A stretch of DNA of 64,000 nucleotides from DASUNP01 sp963728545 (GTDB taxonomy: Bacteria > Acidobacteriota > Blastocatellia > UBA7656): positions 1,240,001 through 1,304,000 of the forward strand of contig CAVSKO010000002.1 in the NCBI GenBank assembly GCA_963728545.1. Reading direction: 5' to 3'. Shown here one piece after another: positions 16,815 through 26,600 of this stretch. The notes beneath the pieces were generated by a model that was not told the origin of the DNA, ran no database searches, and saw only the letters and a list, made by a program, of their open reading frames with translations. Positions within the stretch are counted from its first letter, which is position 1; each line of letters begins with the position of its first letter. The translations under genes and the position numbers were made by a program.

Positions 16815-18242
16815 TTGGATAAAAAGCATTATTATTTAATCGGCATATGCGGCACAGCGATGGCTTCTCTTGCCGGGATGCTCGTCGCGCAGGGCCATCA
16901 GGTGACAGGCTCCGACGAGAACGTCTACCCGCCGATGTCCACGGAGCTTGAGCGACTGGGCATTCCGATAAGCAACGGGTACAGACACGAAAACGTCAGC
17001 AGGCGACCAGATCTGATAGTAGTCGGCAACGCGATAACGCGCGGCAACCCTGAGCTTGAATTCGTGCTCAACGAAAAGATTCCCTACACTTCGATGGCCG
17101 CCGTGGTTAAAGAGAACTTTATACGCGGTCGCCACTCCGTCGTAGTCGCGGGCACGCACGGAAAGACGACCACGACTTCGCTGATGGCGTGGGTGATGGA
17201 AAAGGCCGGAGCGAATCCATCATTTTTGATAGGCGGCGTGGCCGAAAATTTCAATTCATCTTTCCGCGTGTCAGACAGCCCCTATTTCGTTATCGAAGGC
17301 GACGAGTACGACACTGCTTATTTCGATAAAGGCCCGAAGTTCATGCACTATCTACCCGACACGGTGATACTCAATAACGTCGAGTTCGATCACGCAGACA
17401 TTTATCGCGATCTGGAGGCCGTCAAATTTGCTTTCAGCCGCTTGATAAACTTGATCCCCGGTCGCGGGACTTTGATTGCCGGTTGGGATTCGGCAATCGT
17501 AAGAGAGCTTTCTCGGCGCGCGCTCTGTCCGGTGGAGAGTTTCGGCATCGAAGAAGGCGCGCGATGGCGCGCTACAAATATTGATTTTGCGGGCGAGATG
17601 ACGTCCTTCACGGTCACGACGGAGGGGCGCGAGTACGGGCGCTATCGCACTCCGCTGGCCGGAATGTTCAACGTGCGCAACTGTCTCGGCGTTATCGCGG
17701 CGGCAGACGCGCTCGGATTAAACCGCAGCCTGGTCGCAGAAGCGTTGGCCGAGTTTAAAAGTGTGAAGCGGCGCATGCAGGTTCGCGCCGTGATAAACGG
17801 CGTTACTGTCATAGACGATTTCGCGCATCACCCGACGGCAGTCCTCGAAACACTTTCCGCCGCGCGGCAAAAATATTCCGGGGCCAGGATCATCGCGGTG
17901 TTCGAGCCGAGGTCTTACACTGCTCAGCGCAAGGAGTTTCAGCAAGGCTTCGAGGATGCGCTATCGCAGGCAGATAAAATAATCATTGCCGGACTATTTC
18001 ACCCCGAGCGTTATTCTGCCGATACCGCCGTCGCACCGGAGATGATGATAGAGGGTTTGCGCGAACGCGGGCTTGAGGCCGATTTTATTCCTTCCACGGA
18101 TCGGATCGTTTCGCACCTCTCAGAGCACATGAGAGAAAATGATGTTGTAGTGATTATGTCTAACGGCTCATTCGGCGGGATTCACGACAAGCTGATAGCA
18201 AGCTTGAATAAAATGGAAGAAGATAGATCGGATTACGTGTGA
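16815..18242 (+). CDS. mpl: UDP-N-acetylmuramate:L-alanyl-gamma-D-glutamyl-meso-diaminopimelate ligase
   Basis: A 475-residue Mur-ligase-family enzyme of peptidoglycan recycling. It rejoins released L-Ala-D-Glu-meso-DAP tripeptide to UDP-MurNAc in the cytoplasm. The N-terminal Rossmann part starts HYYLIGICGTAMASLAGML. The ATP-binding P-loop is GTHGKTTTTSL. EGDEYDTAYFD and DDFAHHPTAV are the typical central and C-terminal Mur-ligase motifs. I chose TTG 16815 because GGGGAGAG (16802-16809) lies just upstream and MDKKHYYLIGICG matches the family start; an upstream TTG at 16686 would add 43 residues. MurC is the closest alternative, but the EGDEYDTAYFD motif favours Mpl. Confidence 0.88.
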   Translation: MDKKHYYLIGICGTAMASLAGMLVAQGHQVTGSDENVYPPMSTELERLGIPISNGYRHENVSRRPDLIVVGNAITRGNPELEFVLNEKIPYTSMAAVVKENFIRGRHSVVVAGTHGKTTTTSLMAWVMEKAGANPSFLIGGVAENFNSSFRVSDSPYFVIEGDEYDTAYFDKGPKFMHYLPDTVILNNVEFDHADIYRDLEAVKFAFSRLINLIPGRGTLIAGWDSAIVRELSRRALCPVESFGIEEGARWRATNIDFAGEMTSFTVTTEGREYGRYRTPLAGMFNVRNCLGVIAAADALGLNRSLVAEALAEFKSVKRRMQVRAVINGVTVIDDFAHHPTAVLETLSAARQKYSGARIIAVFEPRSYTAQRKEFQQGFEDALSQADKIIIAGLFHPERYSADTAVAPEMMIEGLRERGLEADFIPSTDRIVSHLSEHMRENDVVVIMSNGSFGGIHDKLIASLNKMEEDRSDYV

Positions 18243-18251
18243 GCGTACTGT

Positions 18252-18390
18252 AGTCCGGACATCTCCCCGCCGCAGACACAGAGGACGCATATGGCCGATG
18301 ATGTGCTTCGCACGCGGCGGGGGCGCAGAGAGAACCAACATCTGCTCTGCGCCCGCTCTGTGTTCTCTGTGTCTCTGCGGTGAATCTTAT
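18252..18390. repeat. dispersed palindromic intergenic repeat, copy 2
   Basis: The same family as 1691-1820 and 32771-32912. The left arm, CCGCCGCAGACACAGAGGACGC, is interrupted by about 35 bases (18288-18322) not found in the other copies. The right arm, CTGCGCCCGCTCTGTGTTCT, continues to TCTGCGGTGAATCTTA. It lies between the convergent stops of mpl and the YkvA-like gene. Confidence 0.8.
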
Positions 18391-18398
18391 ATTTTTTC

Positions 18399-18824
18399 TT
18401 ATTCATTCGCTGCCGTGTCGGTAATCACAGTGAGCCTTCCCTTGGGCTCGATGCGGCCGCGCAAAACATTTTTGACTCGTTTAGGAAGAAAGAACTCCGC
18501 GATCTTAGAGATATTCGTGACCAGTTCTTTTATATCTAGCTCGCCTTTCCAGTGCTCCATAACGACTTTGTAATCCGAGCGATTCAAAAGGCGAAGAAAG
18601 CCTATGGCGAGAAGATAAGAATCGTCTACCTGGCCTATAAACGGAATGAAATCAGGGATGACATCTATAGGCACGATAACGTACATGATTATCCCTGCGA
18701 CGATGGCTTTGTCGGCAGAAGAGACGCGCGGGTCTTTGAGCAAAGCCAGAAGCAACCTGAGCAAATTTGGAATGAACAGTAATAACCCGCGCATCATTCT
18801 CTTCATCTCGCGTCGCTCTGACAT
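18399..18824 (-). CDS. YkvA/DUF1232 family membrane protein
   Basis: A 141-residue protein with the DUF1232 core PIDVIPDFIPFIGQVDD at about residues 52-68, in a hydrophobic segment (IVAGIIMYVIVPIDVIPDF). The N-terminus is basic (MSERREMKRMMRGLLLF), and the C-terminus about 100-141 is soluble. The family is widespread and its biochemical role is not established. ATG 18824 has a GGGGGAGAA ribosome site. A strong hairpin at 18918 separates it from the upstream gene, so it has its own promoter. Confidence 0.85.
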   Translation of the reverse strand: MSERREMKRMMRGLLLFIPNLLRLLLALLKDPRVSSADKAIVAGIIMYVIVPIDVIPDFIPFIGQVDDSYLLAIGFLRLLNRSDYKVVMEHWKGELDIKELVTNISKIAEFFLPKRVKNVLRGRIEPKGRLTVITDTAANE

Positions 18825-18917
18825 CGATTCTCCCCCGTCTCGTTTTATTTGGCGATCTGTATTTTAAGAACCGCAGAGGGGCGCGTCAAATTTGAAATCG
18901 CTCGTTCGTACAAAACA

Positions 18918-18950
18918 GAAAGGGCGCTGAGATAATTTCAGCGCCCTTTC
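18918..18950. terminator. intrinsic terminator, strong hairpin
   Basis: GAAAGGGCGCTGA and TCAGCGCCCTTTC pair perfectly over 13 bp around a short loop. On the minus strand it follows the 18972-19724 gene by about 20 bases and is followed by TCTGTTTTG, so it most likely ends that gene. Confidence 0.85.
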
Positions 18951-18971
18951 GTCACAAACTTGTCAGTTTAT

Positions 18972-19724
18972 TTACGCTCCTCTGGTTTCCGTTCGCTCGA
19001 CGACGACGGGCGCGGGCAGGACGGTGCGGAGCCGCGAGGGCTTCGGAGCAGAATCACAATCCTTTTCGGAGCGCTCCGGTCTTTCAGGGCGGGCCGAAGG
19101 CGCGGTTTCAAAAACCACCCTGACATTCCTGGTCGAGTCGTTAACCCTCAAAGCCTTCATTTGAAATCTAAATCTCGCCATACGCTTTTCGATCAGGCTC
19201 GCAAGCTCTGTCTGCGAAGCGACAATCGGCTCGACTAAAGATTCGACCTGAATCACAGGAATTTCAAATTTCCTGCCCGATCTGGATTCGCTCCTAAACG
19301 AAGATATTATGTCCCGCTTCGCGGCAATAACGCGCGGCGCGGTTTTCTCTTCCTTGCATTGCTGAGCCTCGACAGGCGCGACATTCCATTCATAAGCCTT
19401 GTTTGATTGCTCGCAATCAGCCGGAGCATTCTGGTCTTCGAGGCAAGCCACTTGACAGGGCTTATCCGCAGGCTCTTCGACCGGGGTAGACTCGTCGCAG
19501 CAATCCGGGACGTTTATCGCCGACAGATCGGCTGTGCCGAGCGGCTGGTGTGGGCTTGCAACGCCGCCCGTGATCCGGTTCCAGGCATTGGCTACCGCGT
19601 TGAACCTCGGTGCAAAGCTTATATTTACGCCAACGGCTTTCATGGAGATGGGGACCATAGCGAGTCCCAAAAATATGAATGCCAATCCAAAAGGCGCGGT
19701 TGTTTGTTTATTTATTCTTTGCAT
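18972..19724 (-). CDS. cysteine-rich membrane-anchored protein of unknown function
   Basis: A 250-residue protein. ATG 19724 has a strong GGAGGACGAA ribosome site. One membrane segment is at about 9-30 (APFGLAFIFLGLAMVPISM). A cysteine-rich patch follows at about 75-122 (CCDESTPVEEPADKPCQVAC, then CEQ and QQC), suggesting disulfides or metal binding in the periplasm. The C-terminal half is basic and proline-rich (APSARPERPERSEKDCDSA). A coiled segment near 150-190 reads EIPVIQVESLVEPIVASQTE. No family recognised. Terminators on the downstream side and a 210-base gap upstream suggest a single-gene unit. Confidence 0.6.
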   Translation of the reverse strand: MQRINKQTTAPFGLAFIFLGLAMVPISMKAVGVNISFAPRFNAVANAWNRITGGVASPHQPLGTADLSAINVPDCCDESTPVEEPADKPCQVACLEDQNAPADCEQSNKAYEWNVAPVEAQQCKEEKTAPRVIAAKRDIISSFRSESRSGRKFEIPVIQVESLVEPIVASQTELASLIEKRMARFRFQMKALRVNDSTRNVRVVFETAPSARPERPERSEKDCDSAPKPSRLRTVLPAPVVVERTETRGA

Positions 19725-19934
19725 TTCGTCCTCCGAACCTTAACTCGGTAAAGAACTTCCGCCTCTTTTTGTCGCCATCTCTGACCTCTAACGGCCGGTA
19801 AAACAGAAAGTTCAACTTTTTCTTTATCTTACGACTCAGTGAGCCCGGTTCACAGAGTTGGTGTCCGCCTTGCGCGAAAGGTTTCAGAAAAAATCGCGCA
19901 GACACCATAATAGACGCTCAAAACACCCCTGCTG

Positions 19935-20978
19935 TTAACTTTCGAACAAAGATGACTGATTATCTTGCCGGCCCGAAGGAGGATAGTTTAAGCCGAAGTG
20001 CTCGCAGGCCAGCCGCGTCGTCGTGCGCCCGCGAGGCGTGCGGTTGAGAAAGCCTATCTGGATCAAATAAGGCTCGTAGATTTCCTCGATGGCGTCTTTT
20101 TCTTCGCTGATGGAGGCCGAAAGAGTTCCAAGCCCCACAGGCCCGCCGTCGAATTTGTCTATGATCGTAAGCAGCAGCTTGCGGTCCACTTCATCAAGCC
20201 CGTAGATATCGACTTCCATACGATTGAGCGCGTCGGCGGCAACGGCTTCGGTCACGTTGCCGTCGTAAATGACTTCGGCGATGTCGCGGACTCGGCGCAA
20301 AAGTCGGTTCGCGATTCGCGGTGTCCCTCGCGACCGCTTCGCAATCTCGCGCGCGCCGCTCGCGTCGATTGAAACGCCGAGTATGTCTGCCGAACGGTTG
20401 ACGATGACCTCAAGGTCTTCTACCGGGTAGAAATCCAGATGCAGAGGGATGCCGAAGCGGCCCCGAAGGGGCGCGCTTATGAGCCCCGCACGCGTCGTCG
20501 CCCCGACGAGCGTGAAGCGCGGCAGATCGATCTTTATCGAACGCGCGGACGGCCCCTGGCCTATGATAATGTCCAATTGATAATCTTCCATCGCCGGGTA
20601 AAGCACCTCTTCGATGGCCGGGTTTAGGCGATGAATCTCATCGATGAACAGCACGTCGCCCTCCGAGAGATTTGTCAGCAGCGCGGCCAGGTCGCCGGCC
20701 CTTTCGATGACGGGCCCCGCCGTCGTCTTTATATCGCTGCCCATCTCGTTTGCGACGATGTGCGCAAGCGTAGTCTTACCGAGGCCCGGCGGGCCGTAAA
20801 GCAAAACGTGGTCGAGCGATTGGCCTCGCTTGCGCGCAGCCTGAATGAATATCGATAAATTCTCTTTTGCTTTTTGCTGGCCGATATACTCGCGCAGCCA
20901 CTTGGGCCGCAGACTCAATTCAAAGTCTTGCTCTTCGCCTCCCTCAGGGTCGCCTGATACAACTCTATCATCTGCCAT
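19935..20978 (-). CDS. ruvB: Holliday junction branch-migration ATPase RuvB
   Basis: A 347-residue AAA+ motor that drives branch migration of Holliday junctions with RuvA. The conserved opening is LRPKWLREYIGQQKAKENL. Walker A is GPPGLGKTTLAH, Walker B is LFIDEIHRLN and sensor 1 is VGATTRAGLIS. The C-terminal winged helix contains EPYLIQIGFLNRTPRGRTTT. ATG 20978 (MADDRVVSGD) with an upstream GGGAG is preferred to the longer start at 21032. ruvA and ruvC are not in the window, so the ruv genes are dispersed. It is divergent from the SbcD-like gene across 179 bases. Confidence 0.96.
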   Translation of the reverse strand: MADDRVVSGDPEGGEEQDFELSLRPKWLREYIGQQKAKENLSIFIQAARKRGQSLDHVLLYGPPGLGKTTLAHIVANEMGSDIKTTAGPVIERAGDLAALLTNLSEGDVLFIDEIHRLNPAIEEVLYPAMEDYQLDIIIGQGPSARSIKIDLPRFTLVGATTRAGLISAPLRGRFGIPLHLDFYPVEDLEVIVNRSADILGVSIDASGAREIAKRSRGTPRIANRLLRRVRDIAEVIYDGNVTEAVAADALNRMEVDIYGLDEVDRKLLLTIIDKFDGGPVGLGTLSASISEEKDAIEEIYEPYLIQIGFLNRTPRGRTTTRLACEHFGLNYPPSGRQDNQSSLFES

Positions 20979-21157
20979 TTGATACACACTCCCAAATCTA
21001 AAATCTGGGGTTTCTGGCTTAAAGTTTACCATAAGTTGTGGTCGGGTCGAAAAGAATTCCCAAATTTAGTGGTTACTCGGTATAATTGATGGGCATTCAA
21101 TCATGTTTTTAAGCATTGTTAACCAGCGTCGGGGGTTTGATAGCTTAACAAAAATCT

Positions 21158-22489
21158 ATGGCTAAGTTTCTTCACATTGCTGATGTTCATCTCGGCATCA
21201 AACGGTACAACTTGCCCGACCGCACGGGTGATTTCTTCCGAGCCTGGAAAGAGGTCGTTGAGCGTTACGCTATCGGTGAGCGCGTTGATTTCGTCATAAT
21301 AGCGGGCGATCTTTTTGATCGCCGCAATGTCGACCCGCAAGCGGCCAATCACGCGATGTATATGCTCCGCCGCCTGGCTCAAGCGTTGATACCCGTTTTA
21401 GTCATCGAAGGCAATCACGATCAACACGAATCCACTTCGCGCTTTAGCTGGCTGCGCAGCTTCTCTCAATGGCGCTACATCAAGCTGCTGGAGCCTGCCT
21501 GGGGCGAAGGCGGCGCGTTAAGGCTGGACCGATGGGATGATGAAGAGGCCAAGGGAGCTTATATTGATATAGCCGACGCGCGCATCTTTGGTTCGACGTG
21601 GTACGGCACGACGGTCGGAAACGTCTTGCCGATGCTTGGCGACGCCGTTCGCAAAAAACGGCGCGACAACGCTACGAACATAATGCTCCTGCACTCGGAC
21701 GTTGAAGGGCAGCTCAATCGCCCTATTCAATCTGCCGTCTCCATCTCAAAGCTCGTTACGCTTCGCGAGGCCGTTGATTACCTGGCGCTCGGCCACACGC
21801 ACAAGCGATTCGAGATCGAGCAATGGGCTTTCAATCCGGGCTCACTTGAAGCCTGCAATGTTAATGAAGCGGTGACGGAACGGGGAGCTTTTTTAGTTGA
21901 AACCGAAGGGCCTGTCATAAAGACGCGCTTTTTGAGCGCGGGCGAAGATTATTTTCAAAGGCCGTTCCGCCGCATAGAGCATCAGATCAGCGGGAGAGAA
22001 AACCCCGACGATGTTCGCGCGGAAGTCTACGACGTATTGCAGACCGAGTGCAGGCAGGTTGCCACGCTTGAAGACGAGCAGCGCCCGATTATCGAGCTTA
22101 CGCTTCGCGGTCATCTTGCATTCAAGAATTCTTTGCTGCGGCTCGACAAATTGAAAGAACAGGCGATGGAAGAGCTTCAGCCGCTCGGATTGATCATCAA
22201 TAACAAGACGATCCCAAAAGCGCTGGCCGTCGCCATTGACCTGACGCACGACACGCCGCGCGGCGAGCGAGAGTTGCGAGTTATCGAGGATCTTATAAAA
22301 CCCGACCCGCGATTCGGCATACGAGCCGCCGAGATTGCTGCGATTGTTGTCGAAGCAAAGCGATTGGCGCTTGAAGGCGAATCGGCTGAAAAGATTCTCA
22401 AGCTTATCGAAGACCGTCTCTTTCAACCTGTGACGGGCGAGGCCGAGACTACAGAGGAAGAGAGCGTCACAGCCTTTAGCGCGAATTGA
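21158..22489 (+). CDS. SbcD-like DNA repair exonuclease (metallophosphoesterase)
   Basis: A 443-residue calcineurin-like phosphoesterase of the SbcD/Mre11 type. Metal-site motifs are all present: HIADVHLG (residues 6-13), IIAGDLFDRRNV, IEGNHDQHE, LLHSDVEGQ and LALGHTHKR. SbcD works with the SMC-like ATPase SbcC to open hairpins and process DNA ends; no sbcC is next door here. The C-terminal ~150 residues resemble the capping domain. The unknown 205-residue gene follows after only 13 bases, so the two are probably co-transcribed. The long length and absent sbcC make it an SbcD relative rather than a certain orthologue. Confidence 0.85.
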   Translation: MAKFLHIADVHLGIKRYNLPDRTGDFFRAWKEVVERYAIGERVDFVIIAGDLFDRRNVDPQAANHAMYMLRRLAQALIPVLVIEGNHDQHESTSRFSWLRSFSQWRYIKLLEPAWGEGGALRLDRWDDEEAKGAYIDIADARIFGSTWYGTTVGNVLPMLGDAVRKKRRDNATNIMLLHSDVEGQLNRPIQSAVSISKLVTLREAVDYLALGHTHKRFEIEQWAFNPGSLEACNVNEAVTERGAFLVETEGPVIKTRFLSAGEDYFQRPFRRIEHQISGRENPDDVRAEVYDVLQTECRQVATLEDEQRPIIELTLRGHLAFKNSLLRLDKLKEQAMEELQPLGLIINNKTIPKALAVAIDLTHDTPRGERELRVIEDLIKPDPRFGIRAAEIAAIVVEAKRLALEGESAEKILKLIEDRLFQPVTGEAETTEEESVTAFSAN

Positions 22490-22502
22490 GTTTCAAGTCC
22501 CA

Positions 22503-23120
22503 ATGGCAAAAGCACCGGAAGAGGGAGAGATTTGGGAATGGCGAGCATTCGGGCGTGTCGATGAAAGATTGGCTTCCCAGGTACTGGCTCATCCGATCAG
22601 GATGGGCGTTCACAATCACCGTGGCACCGACCTCTATTTAATCTCCGAAGCGAGCGACCAGAATGTAAAGCTCCGCAAGTGGGGCGCTGAATGGCTTTTG
22701 AAACTGAAGCTGCTCGTAGACAAAGCCGAGCGAGCTATTGAGCTGTACAGTGAAAACTCGACGATGGTATTCAGGTTCCCGGTCACAGAGGGTGAATTGC
22801 TATTCGCCGCGCACCTGCTAGGGGTTCAGCCGAAAACGCCTCTCGATAATAATAGTTTTACCGATGAAGAGTTTATTAATGCGCTCGTCTCGTCATCGCC
22901 GCCCGCCGCAAGAGTAGAAGTTTCAAAGGTGCGTTCGCAGTTTGATTTTGACGGCGGCTGGGTCGAGCTGGCGCACGTCAACTTCCCCCGCAAAACAGTT
23001 CAATCTTTATCTATACACTCGCGCGAGCGTGAGACGGTCGAAAAGATATTGGACTCTTTTGAGTTGGGCGCGGAACTCGACGCTATGAATTACGTCGAAG
23101 CGTGCAGGCGATGGGGATGA
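22503..23120 (+). CDS. unknown protein with possible CYTH-like fold
   Basis: A 205-residue soluble protein with no signal peptide. Features resembling a CYTH (triphosphate tunnel) fold are an early EWRAFG strand, DLYLISEASDQNVKLRKWGA with acidic/basic alternation, WLLKLKLLVDK, and late strands SQFDFDGGWVELAHVNF. The canonical ExExK opening is not visible, so this is only a possibility. It starts 13 bases after the SbcD-like gene and ends with a TGA at 23118-23120, so a role in nucleic-acid or nucleotide processing is conceivable. I do not recognise the family. Confidence 0.45.
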   Translation: MAKAPEEGEIWEWRAFGRVDERLASQVLAHPIRMGVHNHRGTDLYLISEASDQNVKLRKWGAEWLLKLKLLVDKAERAIELYSENSTMVFRFPVTEGELLFAAHLLGVQPKTPLDNNSFTDEEFINALVSSSPPAARVEVSKVRSQFDFDGGWVELAHVNFPRKTVQSLSIHSRERETVEKILDSFELGAELDAMNYVEACRRWG

Positions 23121-23307
23121 AATAGATTATATATTTGAGATTTCAAATTTCAGATGACGTGCTCTTTGCGATAAGATTAGGTTTCCTAAATTCCAGTAAA
23201 ACATAAAAAAAAGTTTAATATGGCAGCTTCGGGTAATCTTCTCGCCCCCGCAATATAATTATTACAAATTAAGCGTTGTTATCAGCCTTAAACTGCAATC
23301 TTTACCT

Positions 23308-23336
23308 TTGACAAAGATAGGAGCTTATGGTTCAAT
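23308..23336 (+). promoter_or_regulatory. candidate promoter in long leader of the giant matrixin gene
   Basis: TTGACA at 23308-23313, 12 bases, then TATGG (23326-23330) and CAAT: the same pattern as at 9563-9591 before the other matrixin. The whole stretch 23121-23674 (554 bases) holds no gene. It also carries an AAATTTCAGATG palindrome-like piece near 23140-23155, and TTAGCCCCT at 23355-23363. The leader would be about 340 bases long. Function is inferred from the match between two paralogous genes. Confidence 0.4.
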
Positions 23337-23674
23337 CCGTGTACCGAAGCTGTATTAGCCCCTAAGTATTTCTAAGGCCAAGGCCAGGTTTCTTTCTCAC
23401 AGAACGGCTGATGCATTGGGCCTACCTCAAGAAGACCTGATTAAGGTTTGCGAATATTTGTTTGAATGCAGACAAGCCCCTTAGTTTGTCAATAAAAGCT
23501 TATACAGAACAAGCATTGACTGTCTGAGTCGAGAAGCGGTTCTAGCAGGGTTGCCCTAAATCTCACCTATATTGAAGGCTACTGCTAGTGCGTGGGAACG
23601 CGAAAAGTGCTGCAGCAGTATCCAGGCTTGTATTGCTTTATTGCTTGAAGATCTATCTTCTCACGGAGGCAAGA

Positions 23675-26600
23675 ATGGAACGCGTTCTTAAAAGATCATG
23701 GCTTAGATACTTCGGTGTGCTCGCATTATTACTGTGCGCAGCCCAGGTCACGACGGCAACCACAATCATAGGAACACCAGCCGATGACGATATGTTGATC
23801 GGCGCGCGCGCAGTCGTTAGAGGCAAAGTACTCTCCTTAAGCACCGGCATAGACGAGCAGAATCGCATTTATACATACATCACTCTGAAAGTGCAGGAAG
23901 TGATCAAAGGCCAGATCACCGAAAACAAGATTGTCATTAAAGAAGAAGGCGGAGCGTACGGGGATCGCGGCTCGATCATATTCGGCGCTCCGCAGTTCGC
24001 GCTAGGTGAAAAGGTCATTCTCTATCTGGACACGCGCGCCGACGGCTCGCTTCGCGTCCATCAGATGTTTTTCGGCAAATTCTCGATTGTCAAAGACGAG
24101 CAAACCGGCAAAGAGATGGCCGTTCGACAGGCTCCGGACGAAAACGTCCATATACTCTCTCCCGAAAATCATGACCACGCGCGCGGCCCATCCACCAACC
24201 AGATGGAGTTATCGGCTTACCTGGCGATGGTAAGAAGCCGCCTGGAGGTCAACCGGGAAGCAGCTCTCAAGTTTGAAGCAGATAATTACGCAGGCATACC
24301 CGTTCTTGCGCGACCAGTTGAATATGAGGATAGCCGCAGCAGAGGAGACATAAAGCCGAATTTCACGCTCATACACTCGGCTAAGCCTCGATGGTTCGAG
24401 CCGGATACCGGCCTGCCCGTACTTTTCTTCGTTAACCCTGCGGGCGCTCCAAACGCGCAGATCCTCGACGATGTGTCAGCGGCAATGGTCCCATGGTCTA
24501 CTGTCGCGGGCTGCTCTTTGCGCGTAGTCAATGGGGGCACGACCGGGAATTGCCTGCCAAGCAGCGTACAAAATACCATTGTCTTTAACAACTGTGACGG
24601 CCGCTGGGCGGCTGGTTCAGGATGCCAGAATACTCTGGCGCTCGGTGGGCTTGGCTGGACGGGCGAGACGACCGTGATAAACGGGACGACATTCCGCCGC
24701 GCCCAGCAAGGATTTATATCATTCAACCCATTTGCGAGCTGCAACTTTGCAAACAGTTGCAACGTCAGAGAGATCACGACGCACGAGCTTGGACATGCGC
24801 TCGGATTGGGCCATTCGGAATTTCAGGACGCAACGATGGCGCCCTTCGCTCACTTCGATGGTCGCTGCGCGTCGATACGCCAGGATGACATCAACGGAAT
24901 CCTCTTCCTTTACCCGGCTGGAGCCGGAAGCGGAGGGCCGCTCTCTATCGTCACCTCTTCGCTCACGGGCGCTCTGGTCAATACGCCTTACACTGGCGTT
25001 TTGATCGCAGCCGGAGGCACCGCTCCTTATACCTGGAGTCTCGCCTCAGGCTCAGCCCCGCTGCCGCCGGGCTTGACCTTAAACTCGAACGGCAATATCA
25101 GCGGCACACCGACGACGGCTGGAACTTATAACTTCACAGTGCGCGTCACCGACTCTGCGTCGGCGACGGCGACAAAGGCTCTTTCAATCAGCGTAGTATC
25201 AGGGAGCACTGCGCTCGATTCGCAGTTCGTTTCACAGACGGTGCCAACGACCGTAAACCCCGGCCAGACATTTACAGTCAACGTGAAATGGCTCAACACA
25301 GGCACAGAGACCTGGGGCGCGGGCTTCAGGGTAGTCTCTCAGAACCCGCCGCAAAACAGCACATGGGGAGGCAACAACGTGCCGCTGGGCGGTCTTTTCA
25401 ACGTGCCTCAAGGTCAAGAACTCGACTTAAGCTTTACCGTATTTGCTCCTTCGGCGGCGGGAACCTACAACTTCCAATGGCAGATGTGGAAAGACGGCCC
25501 TGGCTTTTTCGGGCAAATGTCGCCGAACGTCGTTATCCAGGTCGGTTCCGGCAGCGGAGGCACTAATGGCTCAACCTTTGTTTCTCAATCGGTGCCCACC
25601 TCGATGACAGCAGGTCAGAGTTTCAGCGTGACTGTCACGATGAAAAATACGGGGACTACGACCTGGACAACCGGCAGCTATAAGCTTGGGTCGCAGAATC
25701 CGCAGGATAATAATACCTGGGGGCTGAATCGTGTAAGCCTTTCGTCATCAGTCCTGCCAAACGCCGATGCTACGTTTACCTTTAACGTAACCGCGCCGTC
25801 AACGGCGGGGACATATAACTTCCAGTGGCGGATGATTCAGGAAGGTACGGGCTTTTTCGGCGCAACATCTACGAACGTCGCCGTCCAGGTCGCATTGGGT
25901 GGGGGCGGAGGAAGCGTTAAATTAGACGGAACGCCGTTTGGAACAAGCCCGGCATTTGCATCAGGGCGAGAGTTCGACAAAGCGCACGACGGCAACACAT
26001 CGACACTCTTCGACTTCCTGCAAGCCAACGGCGGCTACACAGGCATTGACCTCGGCGCCGGTAACGCCAAGCGCGTCGTCAAGATCAGGTACTTTGCTCG
26101 AAGCGACTGGCCGGGCGGCCCTGGCCGCATGGTCGGTGGCAAGTTCCAGGGATCAAATTCGTCGAGCAGTTCGGGCTATGTTGATCTTCACACGGTCACC
26201 GTTGCTCCTCCGATCAGTGGATGGGTCGAAGTGGCAATCGGCGATGCGACCGAGTACAGGTTCCTTCGTTATCTAGGTCCGAATGACTCATATTGTAATG
26301 TCGCGGAAATCGAATTCCATGGCCCTACGGGATCAGGCGGCGGCGGCACAGATGATGCTGCATTTGTATCGCAATCAGTTGCTTCGAATATGACTGCGGG
26401 CCAGACGACATCCGTTTCAGTTACTATGCGCAACACAGGCACCAGTACCTGGACACCGACCGGCGGCTACAAACTCGGCTCACAGAACCCGCAAGACAAT
26501 ACAACGTGGGGAATGAACCGTGTAAGCTTGCCTAACTCGGTCGGGCCGGGCGGCGAAGTTACTTTCTCCTTCTCCGTTACCCCGCCTTCGACGGCCGGAT

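Noticed and set aside
22503..23120. Certain CYTH/triphosphatase assignment of the 205-residue protein
   Set aside because: The usual ExExK opening motif is missing, so only a tentative fold comparison is kept.
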